This document shows positions 26,614 to 36,500 of a stretch of 64,000 bases of DNA, piece after piece. Below the pieces are notes generated by a model, which was not told the origin of the DNA, did not search any database, and was given only the letters and a program-made list of their open reading frames with translations. The DNA is from Dyella dinghuensis (GTDB lineage Bacteria; Pseudomonadota; Gammaproteobacteria; Xanthomonadales; Rhodanobacteraceae). Every line of letters begins with the position of its first letter. Position 1 is the stretch's first letter. The stretch is taken from positions 19,891 to 83,890 of the forward strand of contig NZ_RYZR01000004.1 of assembly GCF_003977615.1 (NCBI RefSeq). The letters are read 5' to 3'. A program made the translations under genes and the position numbers.

Positions 26614-27832
26614 CGAAATACATCAGCAACAGCGATATCAGCGTGGTGCAGACCAACACGTCACCCAGCACATCGAAGTGCAGCAGCCGGCCGTCACCGG
26701 CCTGCACGATCACCAGCCCACCCAACACGGCGGCAAGACCGCCCGATACCTGCTGCAAGGAAGAGCTGATCGACATATATGCGCCGCGATCGGACGGCTT
26801 GGGCAGCGCCGACATCAAGGCCGACGACGAAATGATGCGCGAGAAAATGCCAAGCTGAAGCAGCGCACTGACGCCAATCAGCGGCCACAAGGCCAGATAG
26901 GACAGGCGGGTGTAGATCACCACCATCACAATCGTCACCGCACAGCCAAAGGCAAACACACGGTACTTGCCGAATTTGTCGCTCGCACGACCGATCAACG
27001 GCCCGGTCACCGCCGAGATCAACCCGGTTACCAAGTACACCAGCGTCAAATGATCCACCGAGATACCCACGTTATGCACCAGGAACAACGTGGAATAAGG
27101 CATCAGCAGAAAGCCGCCGATGGATAGCAACGCCGTGGCAACGAAACCGATCAGGTAACTGCGCGTGGACAAGGTGTGCAGCAAGTGATGCAGCGGATTC
27201 TTGTCCGGGCGTAACGCAAGATGCGCATTTACGGGGCGCAGCCGCCCGATGATTGCCCCGCCCACCACCGTGCACACCGTCACGATGAAGAAGAACGGCG
27301 CATTCCAGCCCCAGTGACTGGAGAGAAACAGACTCATCGGCAAGCCCAGCACGGAACTAGCCGCGAATGCCGTCTGGATAAAACCCATCACGCGCCCACG
27401 CATCGACAACGGAAACAAATCGGTGACGATGGCCATGGATGCCGCGCCCACCACGCCGGCAAACAAGCCAGTCACCGAGCGCGCGATAAGCAAGCTCATG
27501 TAGCTATGCGCGAGTCCGCAAAGCAACGTGCCGAGCATGAAGCCGCTGTAGAAAACCAGCAGCAGTTTTTTCCGGTCGAAACGATCGGCAAAACCGGCCG
27601 CAAGAAGACCGGAAACGCCAGCCGCAAACGCATAAGCCGACACCACATCACCGAATTGCCCGGGCGTGATGTGCAAGGCCGGCACCACCAACGCGCCGAG
27701 CGGCGCCAGCAGCATGAAATCCAGCACGATGGTGAACTGCAGAAACGCCAGCACGGCCACCACGAATTTCTGATAGCCGGAGAAGCCCGTGCCGCCCGGC
27801 TCGGCGGCATGCAATGACGAGGTATTGCTCAC
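26543..27832 (-). CDS. MFS transporter
   Basis: 429 residues with hydrophobic segments along the whole length, fitting the 12-helix major facilitator fold. The loop 2-3 motif is GFADRFDRKKLLL, and a related copy GRASDKFGKYRVF appears in the second half. The N-terminal FLQFTIVLDFMLLAPLG resembles drug-efflux (DHA1-like) members. The substrate is unknown. The GTG at 27832 has CGGAG upstream. It converges on tilS with a 71-bp overlap. An 18-bp palindrome at 27894-27911 sits 62 bp upstream of the start and is a likely operator, although no regulator gene is adjacent. Confidence 0.88.
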   Translation of the reverse strand: MSNTSSLHAAEPGGTGFSGYQKFVVAVLAFLQFTIVLDFMLLAPLGALVVPALHITPGQFGDVVSAYAFAAGVSGLLAAGFADRFDRKKLLLVFYSGFMLGTLLCGLAHSYMSLLIARSVTGLFAGVVGAASMAIVTDLFPLSMRGRVMGFIQTAFAASSVLGLPMSLFLSSHWGWNAPFFFIVTVCTVVGGAIIGRLRPVNAHLALRPDKNPLHHLLHTLSTRSYLIGFVATALLSIGGFLLMPYSTLFLVHNVGISVDHLTLVYLVTGLISAVTGPLIGRASDKFGKYRVFAFGCAVTIVMVVIYTRLSYLALWPLIGVSALLQLGIFSRIISSSALMSALPKPSDRGAYMSISSSLQQVSGGLAAVLGGLVIVQAGDGRLLHFDVLGDVLVCTTLISLLLMYFVNRRITGSTAGTAIADARQPDGT

Positions 27833-27893
27833 GAAGACTCCGTTAGGCGATTTTCGCCATATTCGTACGGTATGGGGTAGGTCGTAAGATATA

Positions 27894-27911
27894 ATTTCGA
27901 TATATCGAAAT
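27894..27911. promoter_or_regulatory. Perfect 18-bp palindrome, probable operator
   Basis: ATTTCGATATATCGAAAT is a perfect 18-bp dyad in the divergent gap between the MFS transporter (62 bp) and xseB (117 bp). It has no room for an RNA loop and is AT-rich within GC-rich DNA, so a dimeric DNA-binding protein is the natural reading. Similar ATATAT-centred dyads are bound by PadR and TetR family repressors of efflux pumps, but the regulator here is unknown. Confidence 0.5.
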
Positions 27912-28027
27912 CAAGTGCCGCCGGAGATCGATGTTGCCGGAGACTTCCATACGGGCATCTTGAATGCATCAACCAGACCTGCAGCGGCGATTGATTCCGT
28001 CATGACGCTGCGCTAGCGTTGCCGGCC

Positions 28028-28285
28028 ATGGCCAAGTCCTCCCCTGCACCTGCTGAAACCGCACCCGTCGCCGATTTCGAGCACTCGCTCGACGAACTGG
28101 AACAACTGGTGGCACGCATGGAAGGGGGCGATATGAGCCTGGACGAGTCGCTAGGCGCCTTCGAGCGCGGCATTGGCCTTTATCGCCACTGCCAACAGGC
28201 TCTCGACAAGGCCGAGCTGCGCGTTCGTCTGCTGCTCGATCCCGAAGCTCCCGACACCGCCGAACCATTTGAACCCGAAGCCTGA
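28028..28285 (+). CDS. xseB: Exodeoxyribonuclease VII small subunit
   Basis: 85 residues. XseB joins XseA in exonuclease VII, which degrades single-stranded DNA. The pattern [26 protein letters not shown] followed by [12 protein letters not shown] covers nearly the whole family domain. The ATG at 28028 is used rather than the TTG three codons earlier. It overlaps ispA, as is common (xseB-ispA-dxs in E. coli), but no dxs follows here. Confidence 0.94.
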   Translation: MAKSSPAPAETAPVADFEHSLDELEQLVARMEGGDMSLDESLGAFERGIGLYRHCQQALDKAELRVRLLLDPEAPDTAEPFEPEA

Positions 28286-29153
28286 ACTGAGTGCGGCCCT
28301 TCGCGAACTGATCGCCCGCGCCGAGCGCGCATTGGGCGACGTCTTGCCGCCCGACGACCAGGTTCCCGTCGATTTGCATCGCGCCATGCGCTACGCCGCG
28401 CTGGGCGGTGGCAAACGTTTGCGCCCGTTACTTACTTACGCAGCCGGTTTTGCGTTGGGTCACGACGGCACCGATCTCGACGCACCCGCATGCGCAGTCG
28501 AATTGATTCACGCCTATTCGCTCGTACACGACGATTTGCCGGCCATGGATGACGACGACATGCGACGCGGTCGTCCCACCTGTCACATCGTGTTTGGGGA
28601 GGCGATGGCCATTCTTGCGGGCGATGCCTTGCAAGCGCTCGCTTTCGAAATTCTCGCGCGCGGCAATCGCGCACGCGGCATGGAAATGCTGAGCACGCTC
28701 GGTTACGCATGCGGCGCGGAAGGCATGGCCGGTGGTCAGGCGCTCGATCTCACCGCAACCGGACGCACGCTGACGCTGGCCGAACTGGAATACATGCACG
28801 CCTGCAAGACCGGCGCACTGATCCGCGCAGCCGTGCGACTCGGTGCGCTTACGGCGGGTGCAGATAAACCATCGATGGAAGCATTGGATCGCTACGCCTC
28901 TGCCGTCGGCCTCGCTTTCCAGGTTCGCGACGACATCCTGGATGTCGAAGGCGCATCCGAAGTGCTCGGCAAAACGGCGGGCAAAGATGCGGTGCAGGGA
29001 AAATCCACGTTCCCATCGCTAATGGGTCTGGACGCTTCGCGTGCACGATTGGCGGAACTGACGCAGACCGCGCTCGACGCCATCGAATCGTTTGGCGCAC
29101 GCGGCGAACTGCTGCGCGAGCTTGCGCTCTACGCAGCACATCGCCACCACTAA
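28269..29153 (+). CDS. ispA: Farnesyl diphosphate synthase (geranyltranstransferase)
   Basis: Condenses isopentenyl and dimethylallyl diphosphate to geranyl and farnesyl diphosphate, the substrate of UppS. It is 294 residues with a TTG start at 28269 ([14 protein letters not shown]); the overlap with xseB is 17 bp. No in-frame ATG or GTG lies near, and the frame further upstream is inside xseB. The first Asp-rich motif is [17 protein letters not shown] (Asp88, Asp89, Asp94), and the second is [11 protein letters not shown] (221-225). GGGKRLRP is the diphosphate-binding loop. All catalytic parts are intact, so the cell does need a source of C5 units. Confidence 0.93.
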   Translation: MNPKPELSAALRELIARAERALGDVLPPDDQVPVDLHRAMRYAALGGGKRLRPLLTYAAGFALGHDGTDLDAPACAVELIHAYSLVHDDLPAMDDDDMRRGRPTCHIVFGEAMAILAGDALQALAFEILARGNRARGMEMLSTLGYACGAEGMAGGQALDLTATGRTLTLAELEYMHACKTGALIRAAVRLGALTAGADKPSMEALDRYASAVGLAFQVRDDILDVEGASEVLGKTAGKDAVQGKSTFPSLMGLDASRARLAELTQTALDAIESFGARGELLRELALYAAHRHH

Positions 29154-29157
29154 GGCG

Positions 29158-29595
29158 TTACTTGATGAACCGCAGCGCGAAGGGATAGCGGTAACGCACA
29201 CCCTCGTTCGCCTTAACCGCGGCAATGATCGTCAGCACAAGCCATGCAACGCCGATGATCGCTCCCAGTGCTACCGCAATGGGAAAGCCAAGGCCGAACG
29301 TAATAATCGTCAGGACAATCAGCGCCAACGCCGCAATCGCCACGGTGATGTTGAAGTTCAATGCTTCTTTGGCCTGATCGGCGACGAAAGGCATGGTGTC
29401 CTTCTTGATCAGCCAAATCACCAACGGCCCAAGGAAGCATGCCCAGCCTCCGCCGAATGTCGAGGTAAGCAATGCGCCAAGGAATGCCGAAAGGTGCGCA
29501 AACATCGCCCACGTACGTTCTTCAGCAGGAATGTCGCCGGCAGGTGCTTGCTCACTGGCCGGCGGCGGAACCACAGACTCGGGCGGAACGCTCAT
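29158..29595 (-). CDS. DUF4870 membrane protein
   Basis: 145 residues: a Pro-rich N-terminal tail (about 1-28), then AEERTWAMFAHLSAFLGALL and hydrophobic segments to the end, with LIKKDTMPFVADQAKEALNFNITV between them. This is the DUF4870 pattern (WAMLCHL...GPLIIWLIKK...FVDEQGKEALNFQ). The function is unknown. The ATG at 29595 has GAAGGAG 7 nt upstream; two in-frame Met just before it are less well placed. It is convergent with ispA, 4 bp apart. Confidence 0.85.
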   Translation of the reverse strand: MSVPPESVVPPPASEQAPAGDIPAEERTWAMFAHLSAFLGALLTSTFGGGWACFLGPLVIWLIKKDTMPFVADQAKEALNFNITVAIAALALIVLTIITFGLGFPIAVALGAIIGVAWLVLTIIAAVKANEGVRYRYPFALRFIK

Positions 29596-29681
29596 ACGCA
29601 TCTCCTTCAAGCCGTGCAAACCCCGGCTTTTTGCCGGTCGAAAGCATCCTAGCAGAGCGCAGGAACGTGCGGCGTGAAGCC

Positions 29682-31052
29682 TTACTCGCCGGCGATGGTC
29701 ATCTGACCAAGCAAGATCGAACCGGTGAGCAGGTGTGATCGTTTGTCCACATCGGCCCCCACGGCCTGAATACCCGCGAACATGTCGCGCAGGTTAGCCG
29801 CAATGGTGATCTCCTCCACGGGGTAGGCAATCTGGCCGTTCTCGACCCAGAAACCGGCTGCACCGCGGGAGTAATCGCCCGTGATGGTGTTGACGCCCTG
29901 ACCCATCACCTCGGTCACCAATAGACCGGTGCCCAGACGCTTGAGCATGCCGTGGAAATCGTCTGCTTGGCCGCCATCAGCATGACCCGGTTCGACGACC
30001 ATGTTGTGAATGCCGCCCGCGTTGCCGGTCGACTCGATGCCCAGCTTGCGCGCGGAATAACTGCCGAGGACATAACGAGCCAGTACGCCGTTTTCGATCA
30101 GCGCACTGTCGCGCGTCGCGACGCCTTCGGCATCGAACGCACCCGAACCCTGACCACGCATGAGGTACGGACGCTCCACAATGTTCAACCACGACGGCAT
30201 GATCTGCTTGCCTGCGTGGTCGACCAGGAAACTGGCACGGCGATACAACGCGCCACCGCTGACGGCACCGATCAAATGACCGATCAGGCCGCGCGCAATC
30301 TCGGGCGAGAACATCACCGGACATTGGCGCGTCGACAAGCGCCGCGCACCGACGCGCGCCAGCGTGCGTTCGGCGGCTTTGTTGCCAAGCGCTTTCGCAC
30401 TCATGAAATCCTGGGCACTGCGCACGCTGTCGTACCAGTAATCGCGCTGCATGCCCGCTTCATCACCGGCGATCAGCGACAACGACAAGGAATGACGGGT
30501 GCCACGCTCGCGGCCGACAAAGCCGTGCGAATTCGCGTAGACGGAAACACTTTCGCCCATCTGCACGCCGGCGCCTTCGGAATTGGTGATGCCCGCATGG
30601 GCGCGGCCGGCATCCTCGATGTCCTGTCCCAAGGCGATGGCATCGGCCGTATCGATGATCCACGGGTGCCACAGATCCAGATCGGGAAATTGCGTGGCCA
30701 TGCGCGATGCATCGGCCAGGCCCGAGGCCGGATCTTCTTCCGTGTAACGCGCGATAGCACAGGCCTGTTCCAGCGTGGCCTGGATCGAATCGGCATTCAG
30801 GTCGGCGGTGCTGGCCGAACCCTTGCGCTGGCCGAAGTACACCGTGAGGCCAAAACCACGATCGCGGGTGTGCTCAACCGTCTCCACTTCGCCCAGACGC
30901 ACGTTCACACTGAGGCCCGTATCGATGCTGGCCGACACCTCGGCCTGGCTGGCACCGGCGGCCCGGGCGCGACGGATCACGTCTTCGGCCAGGTGGGACA
31001 ATCGGTCGAGTTCGCGCCGGCTGGCGTCCTGGCTGATGGCAACTTCGCTCAC
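29682..31052 (-). CDS. pmbA: Metalloprotease-related protein PmbA (TldE)
   Basis: 456 residues, GTG start. PmbA/TldE is the non-catalytic partner of TldD in a heterodimeric protease that trims peptides such as microcin B17 and degrades unfolded substrates. Typical segments are VEHTRDRGFGLTVYFGQRKGS near the N-terminus, GTRHSLSLSLIAGDE in the middle, and TGDYSRGAAGFWVENGQI with PVEEITIAANLRDM at the C-terminus. The HEXXXH zinc motif is lacking, as expected for this subunit. Its partner tldD lies about 0.9 kb away on the same strand, with yjgA between them on the other strand. Confidence 0.95.
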   Translation of the reverse strand: MSEVAISQDASRRELDRLSHLAEDVIRRARAAGASQAEVSASIDTGLSVNVRLGEVETVEHTRDRGFGLTVYFGQRKGSASTADLNADSIQATLEQACAIARYTEEDPASGLADASRMATQFPDLDLWHPWIIDTADAIALGQDIEDAGRAHAGITNSEGAGVQMGESVSVYANSHGFVGRERGTRHSLSLSLIAGDEAGMQRDYWYDSVRSAQDFMSAKALGNKAAERTLARVGARRLSTRQCPVMFSPEIARGLIGHLIGAVSGGALYRRASFLVDHAGKQIMPSWLNIVERPYLMRGQGSGAFDAEGVATRDSALIENGVLARYVLGSYSARKLGIESTGNAGGIHNMVVEPGHADGGQADDFHGMLKRLGTGLLVTEVMGQGVNTITGDYSRGAAGFWVENGQIAYPVEEITIAANLRDMFAGIQAVGADVDKRSHLLTGSILLGQMTIAGE

Positions 31053-31151
31053 GTAGGCTTCCTAGGGGACTGGCGGGTACAATGGGCAGACATGGGGCCT
31101 TTGAACCCCATTGGCAATCCTTAGTCCGTCAAGGTTGCCACAGGAGCGACC

Positions 31152-31391
31152 ATGTCCATAGCCACCGGCATCTATCGTCACTACAAAGGCCAGAGCTATC
31201 GCGTGCTGGGCATTGCCTTGCACAGCGAAACGATGGAAGAACTGGTCGTTTATCAGGCTCTATACGGCGACCATGGCCTGTGGGTGCGGCCTGCCACGAT
31301 GTTCGCCGAATCCGTCGAGCTCGATGGCGAGCCGATTCCACGCTTCGCATTGATCGACGCCACGCCCAGTGAAACAAGACCGGGCACTTGA
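31152..31391 (+). CDS. DUF1653 domain protein
   Basis: 79 residues. GIYRHYKGQSYRVLGIALHSETMEELVVYQALY followed by LWVRPATMFAESV is the DUF1653 pattern and covers the whole protein, an SH3-like small beta fold of unknown function. CAGGAG precedes the ATG. Its last 23 bp overlap yjgA, so the two are translationally coupled. Confidence 0.9.
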   Translation: MSIATGIYRHYKGQSYRVLGIALHSETMEELVVYQALYGDHGLWVRPATMFAESVELDGEPIPRFALIDATPSETRPGT

Positions 31392-31947
31392 AGAACTGGA
31401 AACGTTAGTGAATCGCACGTACACCGACAATCCCGAGCACGACTACGGCCCGACCCGCACGCAGCAACGCCGCGACGCACTGGCTGTGTTGGCGCTCGCC
31501 ATGCAATTGGTCGAACTGCCCCCGAGCAAACTCGCTCGGGCAAACCTGCCGGAAGATGTCGTGCGTGAAGTTGAAAACACGCGCCGCATCACCGCACATG
31601 TCGCGCGCAAGCGCCAGTTGGGCTTTCTCGCCAAGGTGATGCGTCGCCATGAAGACGACGCCTACGACGGCCTACGCACGTTGCTGGGTGAAAACCGCGA
31701 GCAATTGCGCAAGGAAACCGCCGCGATGCATCGTCTCGAAGCGTTGCGCGATCGACTGCTGCAGGATGAAAACGCATTGCAAGAACTGATCGATCAATAT
31801 CCATCGATCGATCGTCAACACGTGCGCTCGCTCGTTCGGCAGGCGCGCGTAGAGCGCGATGGCAACAAACCGCCGCGCGCGTATCGCGAAATTTTCCAGT
31901 TGCTGAAACAAGTCAGCGCAGAAACCGAGACCGACGAAGACGCTTGA
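31369..31947 (+). CDS. darP: Ribosome biogenesis factor DarP (YjgA)
   Basis: 192 residues (E. coli YjgA 183). Family features are an N-terminal block ending in KLARANLPEDVVREV, then RKRQLGFLAKVMRR and the C-terminal RSLVRQARVERDGNKPPRAYREIFQLLK. DarP acts in late 50S subunit assembly in E. coli. A GTG start at 31369 overlaps the DUF1653 gene by 23 bp. The neighbour pmbA lies next to yjgA in E. coli too, so the location is conserved. Confidence 0.93.
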   Translation: MKQDRALEELETLVNRTYTDNPEHDYGPTRTQQRRDALAVLALAMQLVELPPSKLARANLPEDVVREVENTRRITAHVARKRQLGFLAKVMRRHEDDAYDGLRTLLGENREQLRKETAAMHRLEALRDRLLQDENALQELIDQYPSIDRQHVRSLVRQARVERDGNKPPRAYREIFQLLKQVSAETETDEDA

Positions 31948-31962
31948 TCGCAAGCGTCTTCG
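31935..31962. terminator. Bidirectional hairpin between yjgA and tldD
   Basis: CGAAGACGCTTG (31935-31946) and CAAGCGTCTTCG (31951-31962) form a perfect 12-bp stem with an ATCG loop. The left arm includes the end of yjgA and overlaps its stop codon. It sits between convergent genes, so it can serve both, but neither side has a strong T-run. Confidence 0.55.
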
Positions 31963-31968
31963 CAGCGG

Positions 31969-33408
31969 TCAGGAAGCGGTACCACCCACCGTCATCGCAT
32001 CTACGCGCAGCGTAGGCTGACCGACACCCACCGGCACGCTCTGCCCTTCCTTGCCGCACACGCCAATGCCTTCGTCGAGGGCGAGATCGTTGCCGATCAT
32101 CGACACGCGCGTGAGTACATCCGGGCCGCTACCGACGAGCGTGGCACCCTTCACGGGTGCAGTGATTTTGCCGTCTTCGATGAGATAGGCCTCGCTGGCG
32201 GAAAACACGAACTTGCCGTTGGTGATATCCACCTGGCCACCGCCAAAGTTCACAGCGTAGAGACCGCGCTTCACCGAGCGAATGATGTCCTGCGGGTCGT
32301 GCTGACCGGCGAGCATGTAAGTGTTGGTCATGCGCGGCATCGGCAATTGCGCGAACGATTCGCGGCGGCCGTTACCTGTCGGCGCCATACCCATCAGTCG
32401 CGCGTTGAGCTTGTCCTGCATGTAGCCCTTGAGAATGCCGTCTTCGATCAGCGTGGTGCATTCGGTGGGCGTGCCTTCGTCATCCACCGTGAGCGAACCG
32501 CGGCGACCTTGCAGCGTGCCATCGTCGACCACCGTGACGCCCGGCGCGGCGACGCGTTGACCCATGCGTCCGGCGAATGCCGAACTGCCCTTGCGATTGA
32601 AGTCGCCTTCGAGCCCGTGACCGATGGCTTCGTGCAACAACACGCCCGGCCAACCGGGACCGAGTACGACAGTCATCGTGCCAGCTGGTGCATCGACGGA
32701 ATCCAGATTGACCAGCGCCTGACGCACGGCTTCATCCGCGAATGCCATCGCACGTCCGTTTTCCAGCAACTCACGATAGCCATAACGACCGCCACCGCCC
32801 GCGTAACCTTGCTCACGGCGACCGTTCTGCTCGGCAATCACCTGCACGCTCAAACGTACCAGCGGACGCACATCGGCCGCGAGCGTGCCATCCGAGCCGG
32901 CGACCAACACGGTATCCAGTGTCGCACTGAGACTGACGATGACCTGCTTGACGCGCGGATCGCGCGCACGCGCATACGCATCGACTTCGCGTAACACAGC
33001 GATCTTGTCGGGATTAGGCAAGCTGTCGACCGGGTCGATCGCCGGATAAAGCTGCCTGGCGCCATGCAACGCCAGCGGCTTACCGGCGCCGTTGCCACCA
33101 TGCGCAATGGCGCGGGCCGCCTTGGAGGCTTCCAGCAGCTGCGGCAAGACGATTTCATCCGAATACGCAAAGCCGGTTTTCTCGCCGCTCATCGCGCGAA
33201 CGCCGACGCCTTGCTCGATCGAATGACTGCCGTCCTTGACGATGCCCTCTTCCAGCACCCAGGACTCGCTGCGCGAATGCTGGAAATAGAGATCGGCGGC
33301 GTCGATGGAGGGGCCCATCAGCTGCGTGAACACACGATCGAGGTCACCGGTACCCAGTCCACCCGGGGCAAGTAGGCGGCTCTCGGCCTGTGCGATAAGG
33401 GAGCTCAT
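31969..33408 (-). CDS. tldD: Metalloprotease TldD
   Basis: 479 residues. TldD is the zinc-bearing subunit of the TldD/PmbA protease. The motif [14 protein letters not shown] gives HExxxH, and the further ligand region is [14 protein letters not shown]. The N-terminal half has [19 protein letters not shown]. It is followed upstream (in transcription order) by yhdP after a 92-bp gap. The rng-yhdP-tldD order is conserved in gammaproteobacteria. Confidence 0.97.
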   Translation of the reverse strand: MSSLIAQAESRLLAPGGLGTGDLDRVFTQLMGPSIDAADLYFQHSRSESWVLEEGIVKDGSHSIEQGVGVRAMSGEKTGFAYSDEIVLPQLLEASKAARAIAHGGNGAGKPLALHGARQLYPAIDPVDSLPNPDKIAVLREVDAYARARDPRVKQVIVSLSATLDTVLVAGSDGTLAADVRPLVRLSVQVIAEQNGRREQGYAGGGGRYGYRELLENGRAMAFADEAVRQALVNLDSVDAPAGTMTVVLGPGWPGVLLHEAIGHGLEGDFNRKGSSAFAGRMGQRVAAPGVTVVDDGTLQGRRGSLTVDDEGTPTECTTLIEDGILKGYMQDKLNARLMGMAPTGNGRRESFAQLPMPRMTNTYMLAGQHDPQDIIRSVKRGLYAVNFGGGQVDITNGKFVFSASEAYLIEDGKITAPVKGATLVGSGPDVLTRVSMIGNDLALDEGIGVCGKEGQSVPVGVGQPTLRVDAMTVGGTAS

Positions 33409-33500
33409 GATTTAAGACCAGCCTGATTAAACGGTGGGAATAATCTGGGGGCGAATCAGGTGAGTTAAACCCGCGCCCACAAGCGTTGGATGATATCGCG

Positions 33501-36500
33501 CTAGCGGCCTGAGGTTGTCGCAGGAGCCGGCACGGATGACGCAGTTGCCGGCAGCGCTACGGACGAAGCTGCCGCGGGTGCCGCTACCGTTTCTGTCATG
33601 CCCTTGGTCATCACCGGCTTATCCCACGTGCCGCCGATGTGATAGTGCTGCACGGCGACGTGGTTGAGACCTTTGCCCAGGATGCCCTGCACGGCAAAAC
33701 CCGCCGCGGCACCCACAGGGCCTGCAACCACCGCGCCGACCATCGGCAAGCTGTTGCCGATATGCGGCACGATGGAAACTTGCTGGTCGTAATCTTTCGC
33801 ACGCAGGCCGGTGCGGCCGGTAATGGTTATCTCCGCCGCGGGGCCATGAATCTTCAAGTTATCGGTGTAGGCATTGCCGTCGTGCAGACGGAAATCACCC
33901 GTGATCACGTCGAAACCAAAACCCTTGCCGAACACATCGCCAAAGTCGAGCGACAATCGTCGCGGAAAGTCCGCGATCGACGCCAGACCGAAGAAGCGAC
34001 CGCGCAGTCCCGGCGACGCCTGCAGAATATGCCCGTCGGTGACGTTCACGTTGAGCGAGCCTTCCATGTTGTCCAGCTCGAACGCCCAGGGGCCGCCCGG
34101 CCACGTGGCGTTGAGTTGATCGTGCGTCTTGCCACCCTGGAAGATGCCCGAAAAACCGAACGCGTTGAGCATGTCGCCGAGATTCGCCGCATTGAAATCA
34201 ACGCGCAGGCGCGTGCTGCTCTTGGTCGGCGTGCCGTTCCAGTCGCCGCTGCCGCTGACCTGCGCACTCTTCGATTGCGTGGATAGCTGATCGATATGCA
34301 TGCCGTTGGAGGTGGGCCACGTTTCCAGACGCGCCTGCCCCAGCTTCGCGTCGTCCAGGCGCAAATCGCTCACCCAGATATGCAAGGGCGGCATGCCGGC
34401 GGGATCCATGCCCGTGTTGGCGGGATCGGTTTGCTGAACGACTGGCGCGCCGGGTTTCTTGCCCGGTTGCACCGGTTCCTTCAGCCAATAAAGGCGTTGC
34501 AAACGCGCGGTAATACCGCGCTTGGACATTTCCGTTTCCGGCACGCTGAAATGACCCGCCGCGGCTGCACTGTCGACATCGAGCTCCAGCGCATCACCCT
34601 TCGGCGCCGCCGTGATGTGCATCTGCTGGAAGTCGCGTCCGAACATTTGCGCGTGCTCGGTGGTGACGTCGATGGTTTCCAGCGCCAGGCCATTGCTTGC
34701 GGTACCTCCGGCAATGGATTGCTTCACCCAGCCGCTGACATCCAGTTGTGGCGCATCGCCACTGATGCGCATGCCTTTGACGGGTAGACTGTCGGGCATG
34801 GCCGTACCAAAGGCGAACGTTGCAGCGAGCGGCGCTTGATCACTCGGCGGAAGACGCATCCGGCCGCGCATCACATCGCCGACCGAAATCTCCACATTGC
34901 TGCCGGCTTCCGGCAGGCTCATCGCAAGGTGCAGCGGCAAGTCCCCATCGGCGGTCTTGCTCAACGGCACGGGGAAATTCAGTGCAATACCGGAGAGCGG
35001 CGAATCGATGATCAGCATCTGTGCGTCAGACGTTCCATCTGCCGCATGCGCAATCTGATAGCCGACGCTGAATTGGCTACGGCCGTTGGCAACGTCGCTC
35101 AACCATTTCAGTTGCGGATAGTCCTGCAGCAATTCCGTGACGGTGTAGTTGCCGGTAATCGTGGCGGCCACCACTTTGTTCGGATCATTCGTCGCGCCGG
35201 CGATGGCCAGATCCAGCTGCGAGGGTTCTCCATGGAAGCCTCCAGCCAACGGACCAGCGTGGAAACCATGCTGATCGAATGTCGCCGGACCGCCCATTTT
35301 GTCGAGCTGCAACTTGAATTGCGGTGCGCTGACGTCGACATCCTTCAACTGCGCAGTGCCGTTGAGCAGGAAGTCGTGCATGGCGTTCATCGGCAGCGAC
35401 ATATGGAAATCAAACGTGCCCGTGCCGCCAAGCTTGAATTTCGAAAGGGTATCGGCCTGCTTTCTTGCAATGGGGCTGGTACCGACGAAGTTCAGCAGGT
35501 CCGATGCATTGCCATTGCCGCTGACGTTGAGATCCAGCACGGCATGCGCCAGCTCGGGAATAACTGCCACCGCGTTCGTCACTTTGACGTTGAGCGAATC
35601 GCCGGACGTGGCCTGCACCAGCATGCCTGCGTCGATAAAGTTTGCCGTCGCGTTGATGTGCTCCGCAACCGGCCAATCCTTGCCGTAACTCAAGGTGAGA
35701 TCGCTGATATCAGCGCGTCCTTCGAAACGGCCCTCGTTATGATGGAACGGCCAGTTCGCGAGACTTCCGCGCACGAACACTGCCGCATCGTCGATCTTGC
35801 CTGCCACGAACGCCTGATCCAGCCATGAAATAGCAGGAGGCGCCATGGAATCGATGGGCCAAAACAGCTTTGCCGCAGAGATATCGGCATGCGTCAATGC
35901 GACATACACATCGAGGAACGGGCGCCCCCCGTCATTGGGAAGTTGCACGTCGCCCTGCGCATTGCCGCCATATCCTTCGCCTTCGAAATCCATATTCGCG
36001 ACACCGATGTGGAACGCATCGTCATCGCGCCAGAAAGCGAAATCGCCGACGAAGTTGCTCATCACGAAGGGTTTGCGGAAGGTGTGCGGAAAATTGATCG
36101 CGGTGGCCTGCGCCGGAATTTCCAGCGAGACCGCTTCTGCGTCGCCACGCACTTGTCCATGCAGATGATCCACACCCGGCAACTTGCCGACGGATGTGAT
36201 ACCCAGATTGTCGAAGCTGCCTTGCAGCGACTGAAGGCCCGATGCCGCTGTCCAATGCAACGCGGCGTGATCGATCTGCCCATGCGGCTCGCCCATAGCC
36301 AACCATGCCGCGAGTCCTGGCGACATACCCGGCTTCAATCCCAGCCACGGCAATAGGGGGCCGATCTGCAGATTGCTTGCAGCGACATCGATAGATGCTT
36401 GAGGCGTACCTAGCTGGTTGAGCTCCGCGAGCAACGCGCTGCCATCGTTGCCGGCCCAACGAGCGGTGTAATTTGTACCGCCGCGGCGCACTTCAGCGAT

